Numbered from the stretch's first letter, positions 49,529-57,906 are shown. The stretch: 64,000 bases of DNA from JAXLQL01 sp046331625 (GCA_046331625.1 JAXLQL010000024.1:52230-116229); one strand, 5' to 3'. The notes: generated from the letters alone by a model not told the origin. Numbers and translations: made by a program.

Positions 49529-50458
49529 TCAGCCGAGTTGCGGCTGCTTCGGATCGCGGCGGATCCAGCCAAACGCCGGGACCGAATTCTTCCACAGAAA
49601 CTTTTCGGCCGCAGCCTGGCTCTTCGCCATGAAGTACGAACGCAACGTCTCGAGCGCGGTCTTGTTGCGACCGGCATACACGAGCCGATCCTCGCCGTAG
49701 ATGTCCCACATCATGTCGAGCGCCGGCTTGTACACCGCCGGATCGGTTGCCCCTTGTTGGCTGCCCTGCGCACGCGGCAGACCGGAGATCTTCACGAATG
49801 TGTTCCGCTGGCGGAGCCGCTCGAGGTTGGCGCGATAGCTCCTCATCACGGCCGGGTCGGTGGGCAGAGGCAGCGCCTGCAAATGTCCCAGCACCACGCG
49901 CAGCTCCGGAACTTCATCGGTGAGGCGCACCGTCGCCTCGATCAGGTCGAAGCGCGGATTGGCCACCTCGAGCGTAAGCCCCGTTTTCGCGAACTCCCTC
50001 ATGTTGGCGATGCACGCGGGATCGTGCACAGCCTTCACCAGATCCTGGCCCTCCCACACGTTGCCGTAGCGGATCCCGAGGAAGAGCTTGTTGCGATGGT
50101 AGCGGTCAAGGTATTCGCGGAACTCAGGCTTGGTGGGATCGAGGTTGCCCACCATGCCGACGATCATCGGTTCGTCTTCGATGATCATGAGCACCCACAG
50201 GTTGTCTTCCACCCACGGGCTCGCTTCCACTTTGATGCCGCCGACGACGCCCAACGGAATCGCCGACTCGCGAAAATCTTTCGGCAGAAACGGCGCCGGA
50301 TTCGGCGTCTTGGGAAACGGCACGCCTTGCGGACGGCGCGGATCGTAGAGGTGGAAGTGCGTGTCGATGATCGGGATCGTGCTGCTTTCGGCCGCGCCAC
50401 CGGGAGTTGCCAGCGTGGCGCCAGTGGCGGCAAGTAGCGCTCGCCTCGTATGAGTCAT
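49529..50458 (-). CDS. Amidohydrolase_2-family protein with Tat signal
   Basis: A 309-residue exported TIM-barrel hydrolase. MTHTRRALLAATGATLATPG is a Tat-type signal. IIDTHFHLYDPRRPQG carries the HxH metal motif, VVLGHLQALPLP the next histidine, and FVKISGL a core strand. The closing motif near GEDRLVYAGRNKT differs from the GSDWP/GSNWP of typical members, so metal or substrate binding may be altered. Related enzymes are sugar lactonases and decarboxylases. It is convergent with the Mrp gene with no gap and divergent from the enolase-superfamily gene. Confidence 0.82.
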   Translation of the reverse strand: MTHTRRALLAATGATLATPGGAAESSTIPIIDTHFHLYDPRRPQGVPFPKTPNPAPFLPKDFRESAIPLGVVGGIKVEASPWVEDNLWVLMIIEDEPMIVGMVGNLDPTKPEFREYLDRYHRNKLFLGIRYGNVWEGQDLVKAVHDPACIANMREFAKTGLTLEVANPRFDLIEATVRLTDEVPELRVVLGHLQALPLPTDPAVMRSYRANLERLRQRNTFVKISGLPRAQGSQQGATDPAVYKPALDMMWDIYGEDRLVYAGRNKTALETLRSYFMAKSQAAAEKFLWKNSVPAFGWIRRDPKQPQLG

Positions 50459-50503
50459 GGCTCAGTTGTATCACGGCTCGCGACGCCACGTCCGTCACAA
50501 TGC

Positions 50504-50509
50504 GATAAT
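50504..50509 (+). promoter_or_regulatory. Candidate -10 box (GATAAT) for the enolase-superfamily gene
   Basis: GATAAT ends 10 nt before the ATG at 50520. It overlaps the alternative ATG at 50508, which favours the later start. Confidence 0.4.
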
Positions 50510-50519
50510 GCTCGACACC

Positions 50520-51788
50520 ATGAACCCGAGTCGCCGCACCTTTCTCAAAACCGCTCTTGCCATTCCCGCCGGATCCTGGATGGCAAACTTTCAGGCCGCC
50601 GCCGCGCCCTACACGAAGATGGTGAAGGTCACCGCCATCAAGACGCTCCAACTCGACAACGTGGGCGATGGCTGCCTCATCCGCGTGGAAACCGACGCCG
50701 GACTCGTCGGCTATGGCGAATCCGGCATCAGTTCGAAGCTGGCGCGCGACCGCATCGAGATCATCCAACAGCAACTGATCGGGCAGGACCCGCTCGCCAT
50801 CGAACGCCATTTCTACGTGATGAGCGAGCAGCAATACTCGTTCGTGGCGCACATTCCCACCATCAGCGGCGTCGACATCGCGCTGTGGGATCTGGCGGGC
50901 AAGATCATGGACCGGCCGCTCTACAAACTGCTCGGCGGACCGATGCGCGCGGCCGCGCCCGTTTACTCGCACGGCCAGATCGCGAATCCGCTCGATGCCG
51001 GCGAGTGTCGCGAATGGGCGCAGAAAATCAAACAGGCTCCGGAAGGATTCACCGCGTTCAAGTTCAACATCGGCGCGGGTGGGGGAGGCGGAGGACGCGG
51101 CCGCGGTGGTCCGCGCGGTGAAGGGTCGCGGCTGCCGTTCGTCGAGACGTTGGATGGTCCGGCGTTTCGCGCGGTCGGCCGTGGATTCGCTAATCTGCGC
51201 GAAGCGGTGGGCGAAGGCATTGACCTGGCCGCGCACTGCACGGGTCAGTTCGATACCCGCAGTTCGATCGGCATGTGCCACGCGCTCGAGCCTTCGCAGT
51301 TGTTATGGATCGAGGATCCGCTGCCGGTGGTCTATTCCGAAGCGTGGCGCGAACTGAAGCGCTCCACGCGCGTACCGTTGCTCGCGGGCGAAAAGGTGGA
51401 ACTGGTCCGAGGATTCCGCCCGTACCTCGACAATCAAGTGCTCGACATGATCCACCCCGACGTTGCGTATTCGGGCGGCATCACCGGATGCAAGAAGATT
51501 GCCGACTATGCGGCGCTCACGCGCACGCCCGTGGGTCTGCACAGCGGACCATGCTCGCTCATCCGGCTCTACGCATCGGTGCATCTCTCGGGCGCGATCC
51601 AGAACTTCTTCAAGATCGAGAACGCGCTCGGCGAGTTCCGCGGATTCAAGGAGAAGATGTCCGCGGGTGCGGAGCCGCAAGTGCGCAAGAGTGTGATGCA
51701 GTTCCCGCAAGGCCCTGGGCTTGGGCTCGAGCTCAACGAGGATTGGCTCAAGCAGCACATGGCCAAGGGTGAGGCTTGGTGGGGATGA
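50520..51788 (+). CDS. Mandelate racemase / muconate-lactonizing (enolase superfamily) enzyme with Tat signal
   Basis: A 422-residue enolase-superfamily enzyme, probably an acid-sugar dehydratase or racemase. MNPSRRTFLKTALAIPAGSW is a Tat signal. The capping domain has GLVGYGESGIS, and the barrel shows FTAFKFNIG, DLAAHCTGQFD, WIEDPLPVVY, LLAGEKVELVRGF and VGLHSGP. A glycine/arginine-rich low-complexity insert (GAGGGGGGRGRGGPRGEGS) interrupts the barrel after the FKFNIG strand. This insertion is unusual. A REP-like repeat follows the gene. Confidence 0.85.
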   Translation: MNPSRRTFLKTALAIPAGSWMANFQAAAAPYTKMVKVTAIKTLQLDNVGDGCLIRVETDAGLVGYGESGISSKLARDRIEIIQQQLIGQDPLAIERHFYVMSEQQYSFVAHIPTISGVDIALWDLAGKIMDRPLYKLLGGPMRAAAPVYSHGQIANPLDAGECREWAQKIKQAPEGFTAFKFNIGAGGGGGGRGRGGPRGEGSRLPFVETLDGPAFRAVGRGFANLREAVGEGIDLAAHCTGQFDTRSSIGMCHALEPSQLLWIEDPLPVVYSEAWRELKRSTRVPLLAGEKVELVRGFRPYLDNQVLDMIHPDVAYSGGITGCKKIADYAALTRTPVGLHSGPCSLIRLYASVHLSGAIQNFFKIENALGEFRGFKEKMSAGAEPQVRKSVMQFPQGPGLGLELNEDWLKQHMAKGEAWWG

Positions 51789-51824
51789 TCCGGTTCCGAG
51801 CGATGGGAGTAGGTGCGAGGCATC

Positions 51825-51870
51825 GGCAGCGGGACTGAAGTCCCGCGCTGGCTGAAGCCCGCCCTACACC
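51825..51870 (+). repeat. REP-like double-hairpin repeat, copy 5
   Basis: GGCAGC, then a perfect GCGGGACT palindrome with GA loop and a second arm GCTGGCT...AGCCCGC, ending CCTACACC. It lies in the convergent gap between the enolase-superfamily and amidohydrolase genes. Confidence 0.85.
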
Positions 51871-51896
51871 GAGGCTGAAATCTTGGCACCGGTGAA

Positions 51897-53165
51897 TCAG
51901 TTGGGCGCGAGTTGACGTCCGCCGATCCACACGGACTCGATGGTTCGCATGTTGCGAATATCGTCGATCGGGTTTTTGGCGAGAACCACAAGATCGGCCC
52001 ACGCGCCTTTGCCGATCACGCCGATACCCTGAACCTTCATGCACCGTGCCGCGTCTGACGTGGCCGAGCGGATGATCTGCATCGGCGTAAGGCCGGCCTT
52101 GCTCATCAACTCCATTTCCATGTGCTCGAAGTAGCCTTGAAAGCGCGCGGGCGGACCCGTGTCGGTTCCGAAGGCGATGCGCACACCGGCGTCCTCGAGC
52201 TTCTTCAGATTGCGGCTGGCCATGTCGAGAGCGAGCTTGTATTGCTGCGCCGCGCGGCTGTTCTTCATTGCCGCCATGCGCTGAGGCTCGGTCAACTGCT
52301 CGAGCACCTTGGGGTCGGCTTCTTTGAGGAAGAACGCGTCGTCGAAGAAGGCCGGGCGCGATTCGTAGACGAACGCCGAGACCTCACGGGTGAGCGTGGG
52401 GCAGAGGCACACGTCGCGCTTCTTCAGGAGCGCGATGGTATCGGCATCGATCTCGCGATCGCGCACGCTATGGGCGATGTAGTCCGCGCCGGCATCGAGC
52501 AGCGCTCGCGCATCGGCGAGGTAGAAGATGTGCGCAGCCAGCGGCAGCTTCTTCTCGTGAGCGCGGGCAAGCACGGCCTGCCACACCTCGGGCGCCATCT
52601 TCTGCTGCGCACCGAGTTGGTCATCCACGCGAATCTTGATGAAATTCGGATGCTGGGCGGCTACTTGGTCCACCATGTCGCGAGCTTCGCCGGGAGTCTT
52701 GCCGGTGATGACGGCGCCGGCCACGTAGAGCCGCGCGCGATCGAGTCCGGCGGGAGTGTCCTGCTCGTTGCGCAGCTTGAAGCCGGCCGCCTGATCGCCG
52801 CCCAGGCTCGATACGGTGGTGATGCCGTAGCGCGCGTAGAGCTTCAATTGGCGGAGCACATTCTCTTCGCTATACAGCTCCGGACCCATACGCATGCCAA
52901 CCGTTTCGCCCACGTGTCCATGCGTGTTGATGAAGCCAGGAGTGACGGTCTTGCCGGTGGTGTCGATGACCTGCGCATCTTTGGGAGACTTGACCTTGCC
53001 CGCGGCGCCCACCTCGGCGATGCGGCCATCGCGGACCACGATGACGCCGCGCTCGATAGTTTCGCCGGAGCCCGTGATGACGCGGCCACCGGTGAAGACG
53101 AGAGTTCGCTGTTGCGCGAACAATGCGGGAAGAAGCGATGCGATGACGAGCCAACGTGCCAGCAT
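51897..53165 (-). CDS. Secreted amidohydrolase (imidazolonepropionase-like)
   Basis: A 422-residue exported metal-dependent hydrolase of the amidohydrolase superfamily. The signal peptide is MLARWLVIASLLPALFAQ. The composite beta domain (TLVFTGGRVITGSGETIERG) precedes the barrel, with GFINTHGHVG (HxH), LAAHIFY, YIAHSV and the final Asp in AFGTDTGPP. It resembles secreted peptidase/imidazolonase-like members; the substrate is unknown. The ATG at 53165 is chosen from the signal peptide and TAGAAT 7 nt upstream; the frame extends to 53381 but that part looks non-coding. Confidence 0.86.
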   Translation of the reverse strand: MLARWLVIASLLPALFAQQRTLVFTGGRVITGSGETIERGVIVVRDGRIAEVGAAGKVKSPKDAQVIDTTGKTVTPGFINTHGHVGETVGMRMGPELYSEENVLRQLKLYARYGITTVSSLGGDQAAGFKLRNEQDTPAGLDRARLYVAGAVITGKTPGEARDMVDQVAAQHPNFIKIRVDDQLGAQQKMAPEVWQAVLARAHEKKLPLAAHIFYLADARALLDAGADYIAHSVRDREIDADTIALLKKRDVCLCPTLTREVSAFVYESRPAFFDDAFFLKEADPKVLEQLTEPQRMAAMKNSRAAQQYKLALDMASRNLKKLEDAGVRIAFGTDTGPPARFQGYFEHMEMELMSKAGLTPMQIIRSATSDAARCMKVQGIGVIGKGAWADLVVLAKNPIDDIRNMRTIESVWIGGRQLAPN

Positions 53166-53172
53166 TCCAGCG

Positions 53173-53178
53173 ATTCTA
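53173..53178 (-). promoter_or_regulatory. Candidate -10 box (TAGAAT) for the amidohydrolase
   Basis: On the minus strand TAGAAT ends 7 nt before the ATG at 53165. Confidence 0.35.
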
Positions 53179-53278
53179 CCAGCATGGATGAATGGACTCC
53201 GGGCCGCAGCGGCTCGGGCCGCCATCGCCCGCCGTGGCGTCATAAACTGGGATTCACACCTGACCGCCGGTTCTGACG

Positions 53279-54031
53279 ATGACAAAGGCCACTGGACTCG
53301 CCGCATTGATCGCCGCGACACTTCTCGGCGCCGAACCCGAGATGGTGCGAGTTCCGGCGGCGAACTGCCCCATCGGAGCAACGGTCAGCCACGAAGAGAT
53401 CCACAAAGAAAAGGTCGGCGGCTTTCTGATCGCGCGCACTCCGGTGACCAACACCGAGTACAAGCGGTTCGTCGACGACGCCGCGCATCCACCGCCCGAG
53501 CGCAACTCAGTGGGCAATTCGCATCACTGGTGGACCGGCAAGACGTTTCCGCCGCAGATAGCCGACTCGCCCGTGGTCAACGTGAGTTGGAAGGATGCCG
53601 AGGCGTACTGCAAGTGGCTGGCTCGCAAGACCGGCAAGCCGTACCGGCTCCCGACTGAAGAAGAATGGGAGATCGCCGCGCGCGGGGGCCTGAAGGGGAA
53701 GCCGTATCCCTGGGGCGATGGAATCGACAAGTCGATGGCGTGGTACGGCATGAAGTGGATCGGCGCCGGGACACTCATGCCCGCAGACTACGGCCGTGCA
53801 AATCCGTACGGTCTCTACGGCATGGCTGGGAACGTGTGGCAGTGGGTGGACGATTGGTACGTGCCCACGTTCAACGATCGCCCAGTACAAGAAGAACTGA
53901 AAATGTTCAAGGTGATCCGCGGCGGATCGTGGGCGAATGACGAAGGATTTCTCAAGGTGGACTATCGCAACTTCCATCCGCCGGACTTCAAGGATTTCTT
54001 CGTGGGCTTTCGCGTGGCGATCTCGGAGTGA
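53279..54031 (+). CDS. SUMF1/FGE-like secreted protein without catalytic cysteines
   Basis: A 250-residue exported protein with the formylglycine-generating-enzyme-like (SUMF1) fold. A signal peptide (MTKATGLAALIAATLLGAE) is followed by IARTPVTNTEYKRFVDDA, VVNVSWKDAEAYCKWLARKT, YRLPTEEEWEIAARGG, NPYGLYGMAGNVWQWVDDWY and VIRGGSWANDEG. True FGEs have two active cysteines in the segment after RGGSW. Here RGGSWANDEGFLKVDYRNF has none, so it is probably not a sulfatase maturase. Such proteins often bind ligands or partner proteins. Function unknown. Confidence 0.86.
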   Translation: MTKATGLAALIAATLLGAEPEMVRVPAANCPIGATVSHEEIHKEKVGGFLIARTPVTNTEYKRFVDDAAHPPPERNSVGNSHHWWTGKTFPPQIADSPVVNVSWKDAEAYCKWLARKTGKPYRLPTEEEWEIAARGGLKGKPYPWGDGIDKSMAWYGMKWIGAGTLMPADYGRANPYGLYGMAGNVWQWVDDWYVPTFNDRPVQEELKMFKVIRGGSWANDEGFLKVDYRNFHPPDFKDFFVGFRVAISE

Positions 54032-54039
54032 GAGCGGGC

Positions 54040-54045
54040 TAAAAT
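54040..54045 (+). promoter_or_regulatory. Candidate -10 box (TAAAAT) for the esterase/DUF1835 genes
   Basis: TAAAAT ends 8 nt before the ATG at 54054. Confidence 0.35.
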
Positions 54046-54053
54046 AGCCGGTG

Positions 54054-54896
54054 ATGCGCGTCGCTCTTTTCTTCTCCGCCGCACTCTGCTTCGCCGGTCA
54101 GCCTCTGGTGCTGAAACTCTGGCCGCCCCGTGCGCCCGACACGAAAGTGGTGGAACTCGGCGCGGACGGCGAGCATCGCGCACGCGACGTCAACACGCCC
54201 ACCATCACCGTGCACTTGCCGGATGCCGCGAAGGCCAACGGGACCGCCGTCGTGATCTGCCCAGGCGGCGGTTACATGACGCTCGCGGTGGATAAAGAAG
54301 GTCACGATGTGGCGCGCTGGCTCAACACCATCGGCGTGGCCGGCATCGTGCTCGAGTATCGCACCATACCTTCGAGCATCAGCCAAGACGAGCGGTCAAA
54401 GCTGCTATCAAAGTTCCTGATGCCGCTGGCGCAGGAACCTGAGTTCGCGCAAAACGCGATCGCCGATCTGCGGGAGGCGATGCGGATGCTGCGAGAGAAC
54501 GCGAAAGACTGGCGCATTGATCCGGCACGGATCGGCGTGCTCGGATTCTCGGCGGGCGGGCACCTGATCCTAAACTTGGCGCTGAACCCTGAGCCCGGGA
54601 TCCGGCCGGCGTTCTTCGTACCGATCTACGGACTCGCGCCCGAGGGCGCGGAGTTCCCCGCGGGTACAGGTCCGATGTTTTTGCTGCACGCGCACGATGA
54701 TCCGCTGGTGAAGGTGAGCCGCGCCTACGCGATTCTGGCGGCGCTCGACAAGGCGCAGGTTCCGGTGGAGTCGCACATCTATCGCGATGGCGGTCACGGG
54801 TTCGGGATTCGAAAGAAGGGCCGTGCAATCGATGGTTGGCCGGATCGGCTTCGCGATTGGATGCAGGCGAATGGTTGGCTCGGAAAGACGCCGTGA
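54054..54896 (+). CDS. Secreted alpha/beta hydrolase (BD-FAE / acetyl-xylan-esterase-like)
   Basis: A 280-residue exported esterase. The signal peptide is MRVALFFSAALCFAGQ. VVICPGGGYMTLAVDKEGHD holds the oxyanion loop, IGVLGFSAGGHLILN the nucleophilic Ser, FLLHAHDDPLV the Asp, and YRDGGHGFGIRKKG the His, so the triad is complete. Similar enzymes remove acetyl or feruloyl groups from plant polysaccharides. A GTG at 54051 is an alternative start. The stop overlaps the GTG of the following DUF1835 gene (GTGA). Confidence 0.88.
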   Translation: MRVALFFSAALCFAGQPLVLKLWPPRAPDTKVVELGADGEHRARDVNTPTITVHLPDAAKANGTAVVICPGGGYMTLAVDKEGHDVARWLNTIGVAGIVLEYRTIPSSISQDERSKLLSKFLMPLAQEPEFAQNAIADLREAMRMLRENAKDWRIDPARIGVLGFSAGGHLILNLALNPEPGIRPAFFVPIYGLAPEGAEFPAGTGPMFLLHAHDDPLVKVSRAYAILAALDKAQVPVESHIYRDGGHGFGIRKKGRAIDGWPDRLRDWMQANGWLGKTP

Positions 54897-55885
54897 GGGC
54901 TGCGGTTCACATCCTGCATTCGCCGCCTTATTTTGGCGAGCGGATTCCGGCGGAGAGCAGCCGCATCTATTGGCGTGATCCGCTGTCGGTGGGTCCTGTG
55001 CCGGCCACAGCGACCCTCGAGGAACTGTCGGAGGTGAGGGAGGCGTTCTGGGACGCGGAAACACCCTTGGATCGCCTCTCGAGGCTCGACATGGAGAAGG
55101 CGCTCCAGAGTGGGAAGTGGAAGATTCCGCCCGGCATGGGGCGCCGCCCCAGCATGGCCGAACGCGACGGGCAGCTTCGCGCTATCGGTGACGATTCAAG
55201 CGTCACGATCTGGGCCTCGACAACACGAGACGACACGCTCATGCTCCTCGCGCTGCTCCGGTTCCTCGACTCGCGAAAACGTATGGTCTCGATTGTTCCC
55301 GGCCATCGCGAGTCGCACGACGCCACTTGGACCGTGACGCGGGAGTTCGTGGAGATGGCGCGCGAGGCGTGGGATGGCTGCACCGCGGCGAGTCCCGTGA
55401 AGCTGGCTCAGATTGCTGCGCGCAGTGTCCGTAGTGGTTGGTTTCCGGTGGAGCGCGCACTGGCGAGGATGCTCGCCGAGTACCCTTCTACGCGCAATGG
55501 ACTCTGCCCGATCGAGAAGCATCTGCTACGACACGCGTCGGCCGGATGGAGCATCGCGATGATCGTGGGCGAAACGATGGGCGTCGCGGATGAGCCGGTG
55601 GGCGATGACCCGCTCTTCGAACGGGTGTGGGGGTTCTTGTCTGATCCCGAGCCTGCTCTCGAGCTGACGAGTGGCGCGTCGCTGGGGGACTTCGAGTCGA
55701 AACGGGATTTCTCGATGTCGAAGGTCCGGCTGACGGATTTTGGACGGCGGTTGCTCGGGTGCAAGGTGGACTATGTCGCGGTGAATGGGGTCGACCGATG
55801 GATCGGTGGGGTGCACTTGCAAGGCCGCGATGTCGAATGGCGGTACGACGCGGAAGCGGGCCGGCTGACGGGGCCGCTGGTGTAG
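54893..55885 (+). CDS. DUF1835-family protein, paralogue A
   Basis: A 330-residue cytoplasmic protein beginning VRAAVHILHSPPYFGERIPA. The N-terminal part has WRDPLSVGPVPATATLEELS, the DUF1835 pattern, and the middle IWASTTRDDTLMLLALLRFL, where a Ser/Trp-x-Ser-x-x-x-x-D/E-x-L pattern is shared with the next gene. The C-terminal segment is YPSTRNGLCPIEKHLL and VNGVDRWIGGVHLQGRDVEW. The family is uncharacterised. The GTG start overlaps the esterase stop. A closely related paralogue follows directly. Confidence 0.78.
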   Translation: MRAAVHILHSPPYFGERIPAESSRIYWRDPLSVGPVPATATLEELSEVREAFWDAETPLDRLSRLDMEKALQSGKWKIPPGMGRRPSMAERDGQLRAIGDDSSVTIWASTTRDDTLMLLALLRFLDSRKRMVSIVPGHRESHDATWTVTREFVEMAREAWDGCTAASPVKLAQIAARSVRSGWFPVERALARMLAEYPSTRNGLCPIEKHLLRHASAGWSIAMIVGETMGVADEPVGDDPLFERVWGFLSDPEPALELTSGASLGDFESKRDFSMSKVRLTDFGRRLLGCKVDYVAVNGVDRWIGGVHLQGRDVEWRYDAEAGRLTGPLV

Positions 55886-55904
55886 CGAAAAACTGACAGC
55901 CGTT

Positions 55905-56861
55905 ATGGATTACCTACATCTCGTTCTTGGCGGGCCGAGTTTCGACACCCGGATTCCTGATTGGCAGAACCAGATCTGGTTCTGGGACGATCTCACGGTT
56001 GGTCCGGTGCCACCTACACAGACGTTGGAGGAACTCACCAACCTACGGATTGCGTACTGGGCGCGGCCCACTCCATTGAGCCGCCTGCCCAATTCACGTG
56101 ATCGGCGGGCAATCCGACGGCAAGAACGGCAGCGGGAAGAAAGGGCCAAGCGGCGGGATCAATGCCTTCGAGACCTCGATTCGTCGAAGGCCATCATCTG
56201 GTGTGGGACAAATCGGCGCGAGACTTTAATGCTGCTCCACCTTCTGCACTTCATACAGCGTCCTGAGCACGTGTCGATCGTTCCGTGTGATGCTGTCGGC
56301 ATCCCGAGGCTTCGGGCTGATCGGCTAGCGAAACTCTTCGCGAAGCGCCGGCAGGTGACTCGGGAGCTTCTCGAGGAGGCACGCGACGCCTGGAAGCGAT
56401 TCACGGCTCCTGACCCGATGCAGTTGCAGAGACTGACCGGGTCCTTTGCCCCGGTGCTGCATCGGATGTTCGCGGACTACCCGTCGGTGCGCAACGGACT
56501 CTCTCAAACGGAGAACTGGGCGCTTCGGAGAATCAGTCACGGCAAATCCCTTGGCAAAATCGAAAGTGAACTGGTGTTTCGCCCCGATTCCATGGGCGAT
56601 GGGACATTGAGAGAGCGTGTAGCCGAGTTCCTCAGCGATCGCGAACCACTTATCGAGTATGCCGACGGAACGTCCCCGGAGGGAGGTTTCGATAGACATC
56701 GGCCCATCACGCTCACCCGCTTCGGGAAGCAGGTTCTCAGAGGCGCCCGCGACTACATCGCCGCCAACGGCATCGACCGTTGGATCGGCGGAGTCCACCT
56801 CCAAGGCCACTCCGTCCCATGGCGCTATAACGCCCAAACAAAACGTCTGGTTGTTGTTTGA
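55905..56861 (+). CDS. DUF1835-family protein, paralogue B
   Basis: A 318-residue tandem paralogue of the preceding protein. Shared signatures are DDLTVGPVPPTQTLEELTNL, IIWCGTNRRETLMLLHLLHF, YPSVRNGLSQTENWALRRI and ANGIDRWIGGVHLQGHSVPW. The two differ strongly elsewhere; this copy has a charged RRAIRRQERQREERAKRRD stretch. The arrangement points to an old tandem duplication with divergence. Function is unknown; nucleotide or RNA-related roles have been guessed for the family, without support here. Confidence 0.78.
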   Translation: MDYLHLVLGGPSFDTRIPDWQNQIWFWDDLTVGPVPPTQTLEELTNLRIAYWARPTPLSRLPNSRDRRAIRRQERQREERAKRRDQCLRDLDSSKAIIWCGTNRRETLMLLHLLHFIQRPEHVSIVPCDAVGIPRLRADRLAKLFAKRRQVTRELLEEARDAWKRFTAPDPMQLQRLTGSFAPVLHRMFADYPSVRNGLSQTENWALRRISHGKSLGKIESELVFRPDSMGDGTLRERVAEFLSDREPLIEYADGTSPEGGFDRHRPITLTRFGKQVLRGARDYIAANGIDRWIGGVHLQGHSVPWRYNAQTKRLVVV

Positions 56862-57881
56862 TTACGCCCGGCCGGACCCAGTCCGATGCGCCACCGCAAT
56901 CGCGTCGCGCAGGCGGTTCCAATCAGTATCGCCGGCCACCGTGCAATCGGCTCCGAGGATGAACTGCTTCGGCGCGCTCTTCACCACGCGCCGGATCTCG
57001 TCCTCCACCTGCGGTGGCGATCCCTTGCCCAGAATCCCGTGTCGATCCATGCCACCCATGTACGGCCGACCAAAGAACGACCCGATCTCGCGCGGCGCAA
57101 TTTCCTTCCCCGTCAGCTGCGTGTTGCAGTTCACCACGTGACCCGGATATTCGCGCACCACGTCGTAGTCCGCGTACGGCGCCACGTAGTCGCATACGTG
57201 CAGAATATTGAACGGGCACGAGTCCTGCGCTTCCTTCATCGCCACCAGATCGTATGGCTTCACGTATTGCGCGAAGATCTTCGGCGTCGAGAAGCGCTTC
57301 GCCTCGGAACCTTGCGTCGACATGTAGAACCCATCGATGCCGGCCTTGATGCACGCGCGTACGAAGATCATCTGGCTCTCGGTGAGAATGTCGAGTCCAC
57401 GCTTCACCGCCTCGGGATTCTCTTCGAGATGCCGCAACAGCACGGGCCCGGTGGCACAGTGGCCGGCGCACATGAACGGCGAATAGAGCGTCATCAGGAT
57501 CAGCGCGTCTTTCTTCGTGGACTTCACGAGATCGCGCACGGTCACGAGCAGCGGCTCATAGAAGTCGATCTTGCGCAGCGTGAGCTTGCTCCAATCGGCC
57601 GGCTTTTCGAGAAACGCCTGCCGCTCGTAGGTCTGCTCGAACTGGACCTTCACGAAGTCCATGCCAGTGTGGCGGAAGAACTCGAGGTGCTTCTGCGCGG
57701 CGGCGGATCCGTTCTTGAATTCCGGAGCGAAGTGGAGGAAAAACGCCGCCGGCGTGTAGTTCGGATCGGCCTTGCCCGCGAGCCACGAGAGCATCCGCTC
57801 GCGCTTGTTGACTGGAGCTGCTTTTGCCCAAAGCGGCATCGCACCCAATGACGAAGCCGCGAGGAATGTGCGTCTGTTCAT
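56862..57881 (-). CDS. Uroporphyrinogen-decarboxylase-fold protein with Tat signal
   Basis: A 339-residue protein of the URO-D/MtaA superfamily that carries a Tat signal (MNRRTFLAASSLGAMPLWAKA). GMDFVKVQFEQTYERQAFL, MTLYSPFMCAGHCATGP, CIKAGIDGFYMSTQGSEAKR and FNILHVCDYVAPYADYD are typical of the secreted subgroup. Sequence does not show which of decarboxylase or methyltransferase-like function applies, and export makes haem synthesis unlikely. I start at the ATG at 57881, which has TATTCT 6 nt upstream, rather than 57920. It follows a DUF1579-like gene on the same strand. Confidence 0.82.
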   Translation of the reverse strand: MNRRTFLAASSLGAMPLWAKAAPVNKRERMLSWLAGKADPNYTPAAFFLHFAPEFKNGSAAAQKHLEFFRHTGMDFVKVQFEQTYERQAFLEKPADWSKLTLRKIDFYEPLLVTVRDLVKSTKKDALILMTLYSPFMCAGHCATGPVLLRHLEENPEAVKRGLDILTESQMIFVRACIKAGIDGFYMSTQGSEAKRFSTPKIFAQYVKPYDLVAMKEAQDSCPFNILHVCDYVAPYADYDVVREYPGHVVNCNTQLTGKEIAPREIGSFFGRPYMGGMDRHGILGKGSPPQVEDEIRRVVKSAPKQFILGADCTVAGDTDWNRLRDAIAVAHRTGSGRA

Positions 57882-57887
57882 CTCTGT

Positions 57888-57893
57888 AGAATA
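57888..57893 (-). promoter_or_regulatory. Candidate -10 box (TATTCT) for the URO-D-like gene
   Basis: On the minus strand TATTCT ends 6 nt before the ATG at 57881. Confidence 0.35.
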
Positions 57894-57906
57894 AGCTACG
57901 CGGTGC

